Part shown: in pieces, positions 1 to 12,100 of the stretch
How positions within the stretch are numbered: position 1 is the stretch's first letter
Layout of the letters: each line of letters begins with the position of its first letter
DNA from: Crotophaga sulcirostris
Taxonomy: Eukaryota; Chordata; Aves; Cuculiformes; Crotophagidae
NCBI GenBank assembly: GCA_013397455.1
Contig: VYZB01000116.1
Coordinates: 1,576,496 to 1,640,495, forward strand
Direction: 5' to 3'
Length of the DNA: 64,000 nucleotides
The notes under the pieces: generated by a model
The model's input: only the letters and a program-made list of their open reading frames with translations
What the model was told of the DNA's origin: nothing
Databases searched by the model: none
Translations under genes and position numbers: made by a program

Positions 1-3000
1 ATTTAAGGGAAAGAGAAATCAGCGTGGGGCTGTACAGAAGCCAGGAAAGCAGAGAAGGGAGGTGAGGGAAAGAGCAAAGAGTGCTTGGCATTTTCACGTA
101 CGTGTTTGTCTTTCAGCTTCAGTCTAGTGTTTACAGGCTTTCCAAGGGCTTGCTTGCGGTAGCATTCAAGGGGTTTGTGGGTGTGTATGATCCCGGTGAT
201 TGCTTTTCTGACCAGAAAGGACTGATACTTTCAGGAATCCGTATTATACTCGCTTGGAGGAGCAGGCAAAAATCAGCTGGCATCTGTAAAAACCTGCCTG
301 TAATGCTTTTCCTCTGACATTTCCTTATTTGCTCGCTGAACGCACATATATTTATTTATTTGGTAGGAAAATTGCAGAAATGCTTGTGCTTTAAAGTGAA
401 GTGACTGTGACTTCATGTACTATTTCTGTCATTCCTGACTCGTTCGGTCTTGACTGTTTCTTAGACAAACAAGGCGTAACAAACCGACGGATAAATCCTG
501 AAACATGTGCTGGAGTCAGTTCCTGGAGCTTTCAGAGTTAAAAGGCTTTCTTGATCTCACTGACACAGGGCAGTAAATTTCAGTGTGTCAGTAAGTGAGG
601 GAAAAGAACGTTCGCAGAGCATTATACACCGGTAGTTAAGAGTCAGTGCTGCACAACCCCAGGGTCTTCACAGGCAGGATTAGTTCCCAACACCTCCAGC
701 TACTCAGCAGCATTTAGAAAGGTCAATTATATGTACAGAATTTGCCAGCTAATTAGAAGTAGGTGAAAAAAGCCTTGGAGTTGGCCCTGGGAAAAAATGA
801 TCCTAAGGCTTTCTGTACAGCGCGTTTACCTCCAAGTCATTGCTCGATTCATGTTTCTTCTGCAGTTCTCCCTTGTTTTATGTTAGTTTTGTGGTACAGT
901 TTTCTCTGCCTGTCTCCCCACTCCCATCCTGAACGAGAATGCAATGGAAGAACATACAAGATGGGGAGTGTATAGAAAGAGGGCTTTGGTGACACCCTGA
1001 GCATGCCTGAGCGTGGCACGTCACCTCCCATGGCCGGGGAAAGTTTAAGCTCCCTGTCCAGCCTTGGCATCCCTTCTCTTACTGCCACAAGCAATGGGGG
1101 ACCCAGGAGACGTTGCTGACAGTTTTGTTTGGAGTTGGCTTCTAGGTGAAAGCTCAAAGTTTGTTTCACAGATTTTTAAAAATTGAGTTGAGCAGGAAAT
1201 ACTTTTTTGGGTCTTCCCATCTCCCAGACTCTTTCTGAGTACTGCACTACTCCTTGCTAATTATTCAAAAAGTGTTCTTCACTTTCAGCATTCCCCAGAG
1301 ATGGCTCGACCTGTACTAGTGAGCTGGTCTTGATGGTCTGTAGTGCCACACTAGTGATATGCATGAGTTGGTCTGAGAAAACTTCTCGGTGTTGCTGAGA
1401 GTTAGGATGGACCACGACTCTCCAGAAAGGCAGTTTGGATGCAGTCTCCTTGTTTCAGAGTGTAAGAGAGTTTAATAATATGTAGGCATCAGGACGTGCC
1501 AGTTGGCTTCAGGGCTGAAGAATGGGCTCTGGCACAGTTTAATTTACAAGCAGAGAGGTAGCCAAGAGGCTAATGAGCTCACGTAACAGAGGGAGGAGAG
1601 AAGCTGTAGAGGAATCACTCCCAGCACCTCTAAGGAGCTGAAGAAACAGTATTTACCTGGAACTGTGCTCTGTATTTCTTCATATAAAAGGAAATGGAGT
1701 GACAGACTGGAATTTTTGCTGACATCCAACAGGCAACTTGACTCTGAGGTGAATGAATCATTGCCTATGCAAGGTGACTGGGGGGCTAACTGTCCTTCAG
1801 ATGTTGCTTTTGGGTGCTTGAAGGGTGGATAGGACCTGAAGTTCTTTAGAAATCCATCCTTATATATAGGTGTTGAGAGAGGAGCCTCTATCTGAGATGC
1901 AATATTGGATAATCTGATTCTAAACTGTCCTAAAACTTTACCTATGGGTGCTTTAGTGGGAGGTAAACATAATTTCATCCTTAATTATTTTGCATGTAAA
2001 TGTGAAGACACTTCGTTATAAGCTGACATAACTCCACTTATTTCAGTGAAGGTCTTCTGGATTTACAGCAGTTGAGGGCAATTCCTTCATATCCGTTTTT
2101 CCTTCAACTTGCAAAGGAGAAAACAAGGCAAGAGAAACTCATTTAGGGTGAGATCATGACAGGAATGGAAGGGTCTTGAATACCACCAGCACATTTCTGG
2201 GTTTTTTTGGCTTTCTTGCATACCTTAAATCTTTGCTTTTTGTTCTCTTAATGGAACTTTGTTCTATGTAAAAGCAAATGCTGAAGACCATGGTCCCTGT
2301 CCCATCTCTCTCCTTGTGTGAGCGTGTTCTCCACACCACGCTTTCAGCACTTGTATAGCCTTGACAGATGAGTCAAGGGATGGAGATTCCAGTTCTACTG
2401 CTTACCTTGGGAAAGTGCTCTGGAGCCCAACAGACTTTACTGTCTGGAAATATTTCCTGTTGCACAACATAAATTGTCTGTTTCAGTTTAGTCCTGTTGT
2501 CTTAAATTACCTCACCAAAGTACTACATTGAGTAAAGCCTTTCTTCCCAGCCACTTGTCTGCAGTGGGAGAACCAGTATTGTAAGAGGCCACAGGTTGTG
2601 AAGAGTTTATGCAAGAAGGTGAAGTGAGAATGTGCTTCCCTTTCCCCTTTCTCCATCTTGCACAGGGGCAAGGTGAACAAGCCCTTCTTTGTAACATCTT
2701 AGAGGAGTTGGTCTCTGCTACTTTTGGTACCTGAGCCAGACCCTTAGCTGCTCTGCAAAGCCATGGTGGCCACCGAGATCTTCAGGAGAGATCTCTCATC
2801 AGTGGTGGCTTCTCTTGGCTCTGGTGGTCCTTTTCTCTGAGATGCTTTTCTCTGGTGCAGTGCTTGAGCTCGGTGTGGTGCCCCCTGTCCTGCCTGAGGT
2901 TGGCTCAGGGATGGTGCTCTGCTGCCCGATAGCATGTTGCTTGCCAACTGCTTCAGTTTCTGTGGGGGTCACTTGGGGAACAGCAGCATTTGGGGTAACC

Positions 3001-5888
3001 TTGTCCCACTAACGCTTGTGGGTGCTTCCCAGCTGAGTCCTGGCTGTCTCCCCAGGCTGAACCAGACATGCTGTGTTCAACCACTTTGCTCTAGTGCAGC
3101 TCCAGCTCCAGTTCGTGTGGTATTTAAGTGCTGAAGCACACATTAAGGTAACAATTACATGCTCTAGTGAGTCTTCAGCGTGCCAGAACAAATCTCTTGG
3201 TTTTCTTCTTTTAATGCAATGCCACTACCTGGGGACATTCCTTGCCTCCTTGCTCCAGGGAGCTGTTGATCCCTGCTCTGTCTATGCGACATTGTCATAG
3301 CAATGTGGATGTGTAGTGGAGATGGTGTGGATCAGCCAGATGATATCCCTGCTGCTGGACAAACACAGCCATAGTGGTGCATGCCTCCTTCCCTCTCCAA
3401 ACAGTATCCTGTTTGTTTTGGCTATTTTTAAACATGTTTTCTGCTGGAGACTGAAGCTCACCATCAGTCTGAGCCTTGCCACCGTGCACCTCACAACTGT
3501 TTAAAATGGATTAATGCTGAGACTGGAAGGAGGGTTTTTGCTCTTCTGTCTGCTGCTTGGGGCTTCCTGACGTGTTGGTGGTTGGAGCAGTCGCTTGCTT
3601 CCCAGTAAATTGGCTAAGGGCACCAACCAGCTAGAAGCCAGAGGCTTCTCTTCCTTACTCCTGACTTCTGGAGTTGGTGAGAAGGAGGTGAGAGATCTCT
3701 GTATGCCATCAAAAGTCTCCTCAGTCATCCTCTCCCTCCCTGGAAGTGTTATTTTTTGGTTAATTCATACAAGTCTGGGCCTCCTTGGTCTATCCTGTGG
3801 GAGGAAGCTTGAGTCTGGAATTTTATAATAAAAGCCAGATTTTTCTCTGGAGGCAGAGTGGAGGAGATCACTCCTGTTGTTTCTCCAGTTCTTGATCAAC
3901 TTAATCTAGTAACTGTGAAAAGTTTTCTTTCCCCACTGAGAATAAATTTGACCTCTGCGGAAAGTCAGCGTTGGGGTGTTCACCCTGAGATACCTAATTT
4001 TTGCAGAGCCACCAATGGGAATCTCAGCTCAAGGTGCTCAGATCTCATCTTCTTGATGCAAGTTCCTAGCAGTTCACTGGGGATGAATGCACCCCAGGCC
4101 ATTTGCAGCATTGCACAACTGCAGTGTTGCTTAAAACAAGGAGTTGTCCTCCACTGTCCTTGTCCAGAGTTCTTACCCTGAGGAGCACAGAGCAGTCTGT
4201 CCCCTTCCACACCAGCAGCAGCTGGCTTTCACTGGAGAAGCACATTTTTGTACCTGCAGCTTTAGAGTGTTCTGAGAGGGTTTCTGTGGTTATGAAAAGA
4301 AATGGATCTGTCTCTCTGATTTCCCCTGTTACCACAATATTTCAGTGTTCTCCTCCTCTACTGACCACTGGCAATAAAAAGACCATCACTCCCTGCTCTC
4401 TCCTCTTTGACCATTTTACTTTGGAGCAGGGGTTGTTGCTACAAAGGCTGGTGCAGTGGAAAGCTGAGAACATCCAAAGTGACCATAATTTAAATAAGCA
4501 GGTGCTACCTTAACTTTAATATGCACAAAGAGCTTGCTAATTAAATCTGAGTTTATTTCTAGGTCATCAGTCACTGTACCAAGGACAGAGACAAGTGAAA
4601 CCCATGTCTCTTCCTCAGTGGTACCTACCTATAAGATGCTCTTCTGGATTTTCCTAGCTGGACTTAACTTCACTGGCTTAAAGATGTACATCCTGTGCTC
4701 CTTTTATTTAGTAGTCATTGTGATTCTCTCTGACATAGCCTAAAATTATCCAAATTACTCTTGGATTCCTTTTTCCCTCTTCTTCTTTATTAATGTGCAC
4801 ATGGACTGTATAGTCTTCAGAGATTTATTTTTCTTTAATGAAATCAGCCTCCTTTTCCTGGCTAGTGTAATGCATGAATGTCACATTTAAATATGTGCTT
4901 TCAAGTTCAGTCCTTTCCCTCAGACATATTACTTTACACTACATTTGGCTGTGTTAGGCTGCAGTCCTGATTTACTACATCAGTGACCGTGAAAGACTCA
5001 AATTCCTTTGACTCCTGTTTTGTTGTTTCTTTCTATTTACTATCCACAATGCTTCTGGTTTTGGAATAGTTGGCAGATTGTAAACTTCAATTTCTTCTTT
5101 TCCTCCACTTGATACGATGGTTACAAAGAGATTAATACGTTTAGCAGATTTGGATCTGATTACAGAGTAAGTACAAAAAGCTCTCCTGAGAGCAATGATG
5201 CCATGAGTGTCAGAGCAGTGGTGGTGCCAGGTACCAGGTATGCACAGGAAAGGAGGGTTAAAGATCTGCCCAAAGTGCAGGGGAGATCCCTTATGTCTCT
5301 TCCACAAGCAGGAGCTGGAAGCACGAAGTGATGGACTGCTGATGACAATCCTCCTTGCTTCCTTTTTTGTTTTCTTGAAAAAGTGTATGTTTTCTGTTCT
5401 CTACTGCAATTCAGAAGTGACGATACTCAGCCAGCTAAGGAGGCTGAACAGCACTGAGTGTGCAAGGAGGGTTCCTATTTTCTCTTGAGTTTTCTGTCTC
5501 AAAGATTGACTTCTTGTCCAAAACCTGCAACGGTTGGCCTGTATGGAAGCTTTGGGTAAGAAATTTGGTCAGCCTGTCTAAACAGCTTTCAGTATGAGCC
5601 TTACTGTTTAAAAAGCAAACAAATGGAAAATTGGGAATTCCCTCTTTTTTATTTGTTTACTTAAAGAAGCCCTGGCTAGGCAAACCTAACAGACATGCTG
5701 ATTCTTCCTGGCCATCTGCTTTAAAGCAGGAGTTGCATGTAGTGACAGCAACAATGGCAGCAGTAACCCTTCTCAGAGAGGAAGGAGTAGACCACGAGCA
5801 CCATGACAGTAAAGTCAACCTTCATCTTCTGCTTGTGCTTTCCTGCATGGGTCTGCATCACAGCCTCTTCTGCACACATTTTCACAGT
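1..5888. other. Unassigned non-coding DNA
   Basis: No repeat family or supported exon is recognised. Reading frames are short and overlap on both strands, as expected by chance. An acceptor-like TTTGTCTTTCAG at 105-116 is followed by an open frame to about 317 but lacks a good donor. Confidence 0.5.
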
Positions 5889-5978
5889 TTCACAGTATCA
5901 CAAGGTTGGAAAGGACCTCTGAGATCATCAAGTCCAACCTATAACCCAACACTAACACCAACTCATCATCTAAACAAA
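5889..5978 (-). repeat. CR1 LINE 3' end, GTGATACT class
   Basis: Antisense copy starting with the CACAGTAT-type tail, then AAGGTTGGAAAGGACCTCTG and the ATCATCAAGTCCAACCT core. It extends through CCCAACACTAACACCAACTC and breaks off near TAAACAAACA, so only about 90 bp of the 3' end is kept. It belongs to the same class as the copies at 15.3, 37.6 and 49.2 kb. Confidence 0.88.
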
Positions 5979-8832
5979 CATCTGACACTGTGTCAGGTGG
6001 TGAGCATCTTGTCCACCTTCAGTGAGAATTTGCAGCTGATACTTAGGAAAGGTTCTCTGCTGTGCCAACCAGCTTCTGAGAGGACCAAACGAGGGGGTAG
6101 GTACCTATTCAGATATATCTCTGGCCTTGGTGTTTCCATCTGGCTGACTTTCAGCAGTTTCTCCCTTGGCACTCAGGAAGATGTAATTGCCCTGCACAGA
6201 CACCCTGGCTCCCTGGACCATACCTACATATTTACAGGTTCTGAGTCACTCCTCAGAAATTCCCTGCTCTCATTTTGACCGTATTGGATCCCTGAACACT
6301 TAAGATAGGTGCTGTGGGTCATGCTCCTGGGTGGGATGTTTACAGGTTCATTATTGTGACACCAAGGTAAGACCTTTATTCAATGCGGCCTGAAGTCAAC
6401 TTTCCACAACTGTTGTGCAGGTGCAAAGGACAGGTTACAATCCAGGGAAGTTTTGTTGACCTTAACCAGTATCTGCAAAGCAATATGCAAGGCCCAGCCT
6501 ACTGTGGTTAGTAAGAGAAGTTATGCATGTTAGGAAGGGGATCACATGGGTGTCATGCTATGCAATCTGACTTTATTTTCCAGCAACACTAAATACTTGC
6601 TGATTCTGTCCAGGTCTTGCTTGTTCTGTAACTGTGTAGAGTTGTCTCTGCGAGGCAGGAGCTTGCTTGCAACAGCAACAAAAAGAAGCATCCATCCAGA
6701 GCCCTAGTTTGTTCTCTGAAGAGCTTTGACTGTGCAGCTCTCTGCCAAGCATCACACAGCAGAGCAGAAAGCAAGGCAGAGCAGTGCTTGTGAATCACCA
6801 TGGAACAACATCAGACGAGCCAAGCAAACCCATGTGATTTTAGGCAGGGTTTAAGTATTTCATTCCTTTAACTTCAACCCAGGGGGCAAATTTGTTCATT
6901 TCCCTGGCATTGCAACAACGTTAAAGACTCTGCACCCATTTGCCCTGAGCTCTAGTGTTTCTGCTCTGAAACACTTGTTGTTCCTTTCCTGTGCAATAAC
7001 AGCAGTGAACGCAAAGGTGGGGGTTCAGTGGCACCAATTTTCATGTACTCTAAGCTGTTTTTCCCCCCTCCTGAGTACAAAAAATATCCTTAAAGCAAAT
7101 GTAAATGGTGTAGTCAAAGTAGTACAAGTGGGTTCCAGCATCAGGCAGATTCCCTGCTCTGAAGTGAGTATGTTTTGCAAACTTTTGTGGGAAGATAGAT
7201 ACCAAGCTGTGAGGTGTCACCTATCCCCCTGAGACAGATGCTTATTATGAAGTGCTGATGTCTGATGGCCACAATGAATGATGGAAGGAAATATTTGGAA
7301 GGTTGGGGCACCTGTATCTGCAGGTAGCGAGTGCTCCATCTTTCCCATACACTTGGTGCATGCTGTTTCCTGAACTTTGTCTGGGAATTACCTGGGAAGG
7401 TCCCAGTTGGTACCAGTAAAAGCATGTGAGATAGCATTGAATATAATGATAGAATCATTTAGGTTGGAGAAGACCTTTAAGATCAAATCCAACTATAAAA
7501 CTAACACTGTCAAGTCTAAACCATGTCCCTAAGTGCCACAGCTACACATCTTTTAAATATCTCCAGGAATGGTGACTCAATCATTTCCCTGTTCCAAGGC
7601 TTGACAACCCTTTCAGCGAAGAAATCTTTCCTGATACCTAGTTTAATTCTTCCCTGGTACAACTTGAAGCCATTTCCTTTCATCCTATCACTTGTTACTT
7701 GGGGGAAGAGACCAACACCCACCTCACTACAACCTTTCAGGTTGTTGTAGAGAGTGAGAAGGTCTCCCCTCAGCCTCCTTTTCTCCAGACTAAACAACCT
7801 CAGTTCCTTCTGCTGCTTCTCACAATACAGTCAAGTTGTAGCACCCATGTTTGTGTCCTGAATGGTCTAATTCACTACTTTAGAAATAGCGTAAGAGTTT
7901 TCTTGACCTTTGATCCTTTCCTCTCATGGCAAAGCTCATAGAGTTTGAATCAGCTCAGAGATAAAGTGAAAACGTACACAAAACAGCAGAAGACAACCTG
8001 AACTGGGGAGGATGGAACAAAATATTTTCTGGGAAATACAGGAATGCAGGCAAAGATATGAAGAAAACCACCTGCTTGAGAGAAGCAACCTTGAGAGGTG
8101 GACATAAAACTTTCTGATTTGCCTTTCCATGTCTCCTGCATAGCTTAGAGTTGTTTCATGACAGCACATTTTGAAGTAAGCACTCTGAATTACAGCCCTG
8201 TTGCAGTGATTCTTTGGGGCCCAATGTCCCCCTGCATCCCTCAGGACCACAATGGATCTGAGGGGGAGACTAAGGGCAGCTGAAGGAGCTGAGAAGCCTG
8301 TGTCCTCCACCAGTCCACCATTCATGATGATAGGAAAGTCATCTCATCTAATTACAAAATGAGAGTTCTACCTCAAAGCCACCTGTCAGAGGTGTCATTA
8401 ATCCTTGCTTGCTGGAAAAATGAAAAACTAAGTCACTGCTGTGTCTTATTAATGAAGGAAGGCTGGAAAAAAATCCCCATGACTTTCTGTTGTAGATGTT
8501 TCTTGACAAATGTCATGCTATCCATGGTGAGATCTCACAGAATACAAATTTTCAAAGCATATATGCAAAAGTTTGAAACCAGAGGTTTTGTTGACCATTG
8601 AAGAAAAAGCAGATTCCAGACTGGGGCTCAGAAAAAAAAATCCTGTTTCAATATTTTCTCTTGCTTTATTGAAGAATGGATGCAGCTCACGTGTGTTATG
8701 TATTTGTTCTGTTTATCTTCTGAATTTGCATGCATTTTATTTCTGGGCAATTACAGTTTCAAGAGCTGGTTGCAAGGCAGACAGTTGAAGAACCACATCA
8801 TCTCCTCCATTCTCTCTTTCACTGAGTTTCAG
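5979..8832. other. Unassigned DNA around the 7.4 kb CR1
   Basis: Apart from the CR1 at 7447-7832, no gene or repeat is recognised in this interval. Confidence 0.5.
7447..7832 (-). repeat. CR1 LINE 3' region, ATTCTATG class
   Basis: Antisense copy beginning ATAGAATCATTTAGGTTGG, then CTTTAAGATCAAATCC. It continues through the 3' UTR motifs (CTCCAGGAATGGTGACTC, CCTTTCAGCGAAGAAATC) into the end of the reverse-transcriptase frame. The complement encodes a [12 protein letters not shown] segment, typical of the CR1 ORF2 C-terminus. About 385 bp, diverged and non-functional. The reading frames seen on both strands here belong to the repeat. Confidence 0.9.
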
Positions 8833-9147
8833 TCAGGCAGGGGTTGGTGTCTTCTCTCAGGTGACCAGTGACAGAACTAGAGGACATGGACTCAAGCTTC
8901 CTCAGGGAAAGTTTAGACTTGATATTAGGAAAAAATTCTTCACTGAAAGGGTGATTGGCCATTGGAATGCACTGCCCAGGGAGGTGGTGGAGTCGCCAAC
9001 CCTGGAGATGTTTAAGAGGAGACTGGATGAGGCACTCAGTGCCATGGTTTAGATGATGGATTGGTGTTACTGTTGAGGTATAGGTTGAACTCGATGATCT
9101 CAGAGGTCCTTTCCAACCTTGTAATACTGTGATACTGTGATACTATG
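8833..9147 (+). repeat. CR1 LINE 3' region, GTGATACT class
   Basis: Sense copy starting GTCAGGCAGGGGTTGGTGTC. It runs through GTGATTGGCCATTGGAATGC, GGAGGTGGTGGAGTCGCC and GATGATCTCAGAGGTCC, and ends in a short GTGATACT array at about 9122-9147. Its 5' end lies close to the same consensus point as the 15.3 and 37.6 kb copies. The 63-codon reading frame inside is the repeat's own remnant. Confidence 0.93.
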
Positions 9148-12100
9148 CAGAATCTGGTACTGTAAGATGATATCAAATTATTCCGTTTGACCACAGTTCA
9201 GCTTTTTTGACCCTTTCAGTCTGACTGTAGGCTCATTATGGCTGCTGTTTTATAGGCAGCATCGTAGAAAAATTCTAGCATGCATTTATTTAAATATCAT
9301 CTCATATATTCTGGAGAATAGACAGCATAGAGTAGCTATAGTTCCATTTTCAAAGAGTTTAAATGGCATCCTTGGCAAGAAAATAGAGAGGAAGGAAAGA
9401 TCTGTTACATGTGCCTGAGTGTTGCCCCTAGAATAAGATCAAAGTTAAAAAAGAAGCTGTGGTTTTGTTTCTCCACAGTTGTTAGGGTTCACAAACTTCC
9501 CAGGATCTACATTTCAAGGCTTTCATCAACCAGATTTTGTACATTTGTTCAAAATAGTTTCCAGGCAGTGGGTGATTAGTGGTTAGAACTGGCTTGCAGT
9601 TTGGTGATAATTTGATTAAGTGAAATCCTTAGGAAAACCAGTATTTTTCATGTTTCCCTTCTTTACCCATGGACCACGACTCCTTCCCCATCCAATCTCA
9701 CAGGAGACATCTCCTTTATTCCCTGCGTTTCAGAAAGGAACAGAAGAATGCTGGTCAGGAAAGACAGGAGGATACCTCCAGCCAGAATGAGCAGCAGGAA
9801 AAGACATTAACTTCAGAAAAATACCACTTTTGAATTTTTCAAGGAGAACTTAAAATGCAGTAATTATATCCCTCTCCCCAAGAACTCCATGTACTCCTGT
9901 ACTTTTGAATTAATTCAGCATTAAGGACCATGCTGTGCTACAAGCAGGGGGATGAGTAGACACATGGTTATATTGTCTCCAGAAGTGGAGGAAGCACAAG
10001 ATTCTTGGCATCTTGAGAAGACTGTCACCTCCTTGACACTCCAAGGAGGGCACCCCCCCAGTAGCATGCTCTGGAGCAGCACTCCTTCATCTGTGGGTCT
10101 GAGGCAGTCTGCAAATAAAAGAAGATGATCCATACCTGTACATTTCCATGCTGGCCAGTTAGCCAGCAAAGAAAATGGGGAAAATAAAAAAAAAGGTGAT
10201 TATTCATAGTTTAGCCTATTTTTTGGTTATGTGTAAATGAAAATAATTTTCTGATGTTGCACACACTGGCCATTTTTTTTTTTTTATAAGAAGATGGAGT
10301 GGTATAAGAGTGTATCTTCACCTGTCAGTCCTTGCTAATAGAAGGACCATCTTGTGTCCTACCTCTTCACTCAGGAATGGGGAGAGTGGAAGGAGAGTTA
10401 AGTACTTAAGTAGGTACTTTTAAAATATCTTTGTTTTACTGATTTACATCAGGAAATTTTGGTTAAAAATATTGCTTTAAAACAGGATGATGTCTGCCTT
10501 CCTGTAAAAGCTGTGGTTATGTGCTTTTCGTAGTCACCGACTCATGTATTTCCAGTTCGTGGACATGGATTTACAAATGTTTGGACTTAAAAGCACACAT
10601 GGATTTACAAACAGTTGCTTGAAGTGGTTTTGCAGATCTCCTTGTGATAATTACACATTGTTCGTGTCTCCAAACCACAGGCTTAATACCCACGCAGAGC
10701 TACCTGGGGTGGCAGAAGGAGAGAAACAGTCTCACCTCCTCTGTGTCTTGGAGACTTCTCCAGCACTTGGTGAGCCAGCATGGCTCTGATGGAGCCACCA
10801 TCTCCCTTTCTTCTGGCCACTGTCTCACAAAGTAGGCCAACCCAACTGTTTTCATAGGTACCTAAAGAAAAGATGAAGAAAGATTGGTGAGGCCATCCAA
10901 TCCACCTTCCTGGATAGAGGCAGCCATAGACTTTCCCTGAATTAACTCCCATGGCAATTCCAGCAGGCATCTCACCTTTGTTTTCCAATGGTACCGTCCT
11001 CGGCAGTTGTAATTCCATCATCACCAGATGCTGAAATGCAAGATATTACTGTCTCTCCTTTGAAGCAGCCTATGTGACATTAGCAGTCCATATATCCTTG
11101 TCTGGGATACCCTGAGCTGTAGTAGATTCTCTAAGGGAGTGCATCCAACTCCATTTACGATACTCATGTATGGAGAACGCATAAGATCCCTCATCAAGAT
11201 TTTCAGTCTAAACTTATTTAAAACTTCATAGAAAGGTCTGGAAGTCCACACTCAGCAATATACTATGCATGAGACACAGTCAATTCACCTTGAAAGAGAC
11301 CTTTAAAGAGGACTTGCGAATGCATGCTGTGTTGGGGATAGGACATGGGTGAGCGCACAAGAGCAGCACCAGATAAAACAGAAATCTTTGCAGCAACCTA
11401 GCTAGGAGGTCATGGAATCCACGTTGCTGGCAGCATTGCTGAACAGATCAGCTTGCACTGTGGCCGTTCTTTCTCACAGATGGGATAAAAATAAAATAGA
11501 TTAAGCATATCCAAGACAAAAAAAAATAGTTTTGCAAAGGCTTGAACAAGCTGCCAATGTCAGCAAAGGGAGCCGGTAATGTAAGCAAACTTGAGAGAAG
11601 GAAAGCTGGGGAGTCCTGCAGGAGAGAGCAAACGCTGGCTGGATATGGGGTGAGGGGCTGGCTGAGCAATTAGGTTGATTTGTGTCTTCTGTGTTTACCA
11701 AGGCAGATCCCAATGGAGAGAGAAGTTTTTCTTTTAGCTAATAAATATTCCTGCCCCTAATTCAAAATATTCTCCCCCCCGCCCCCGCTTTCAGTGGCCC
11801 TTTGAGTTAACCTCTGCCATGCCAAGTCATTCATGCTTATAGGTGGGTGCTGAGGTCCCTACAGAAATCTGAAGCTTCCTGGCACTGTTAATGTCTGTTC
11901 TGCTTCTCCAGGGCTAGATAGATCTACATTTGGCTTTTATCTTGCAGCCGGCTTTCCAGCAGATCCTTAGGAATGACCAGTCTAGGGAAGGTGAGGGACT
12001 GCTCCCTTAGTCTCTTGTACCAACAGAGCGAGCAGCAACGCCTCGACTGTCTGTGCTCTGGATGCTCCCCAGTGAGTGTGCAACTGCAGTTAGGATGTGT

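Noticed and set aside
5631..6278. Longest reading frame (215 codons, plus strand)
   Set aside because: It runs through an antisense CR1 3' end at 5889-5978 and shows no domain-like composition. It is chance plus repeat sequence.
9734..9833. GA-rich 32-codon open frame after an acceptor
   Set aside because: High Lys/Glu/Gln content follows from the purine-rich DNA. There is no phase partner and a length this short is expected by chance.
11770..11790. C-rich run as a possible CpG-island promoter
   Set aside because: Only about 20 bp with one or two CpG sites. No CpG-island-like region occurs anywhere in the window.
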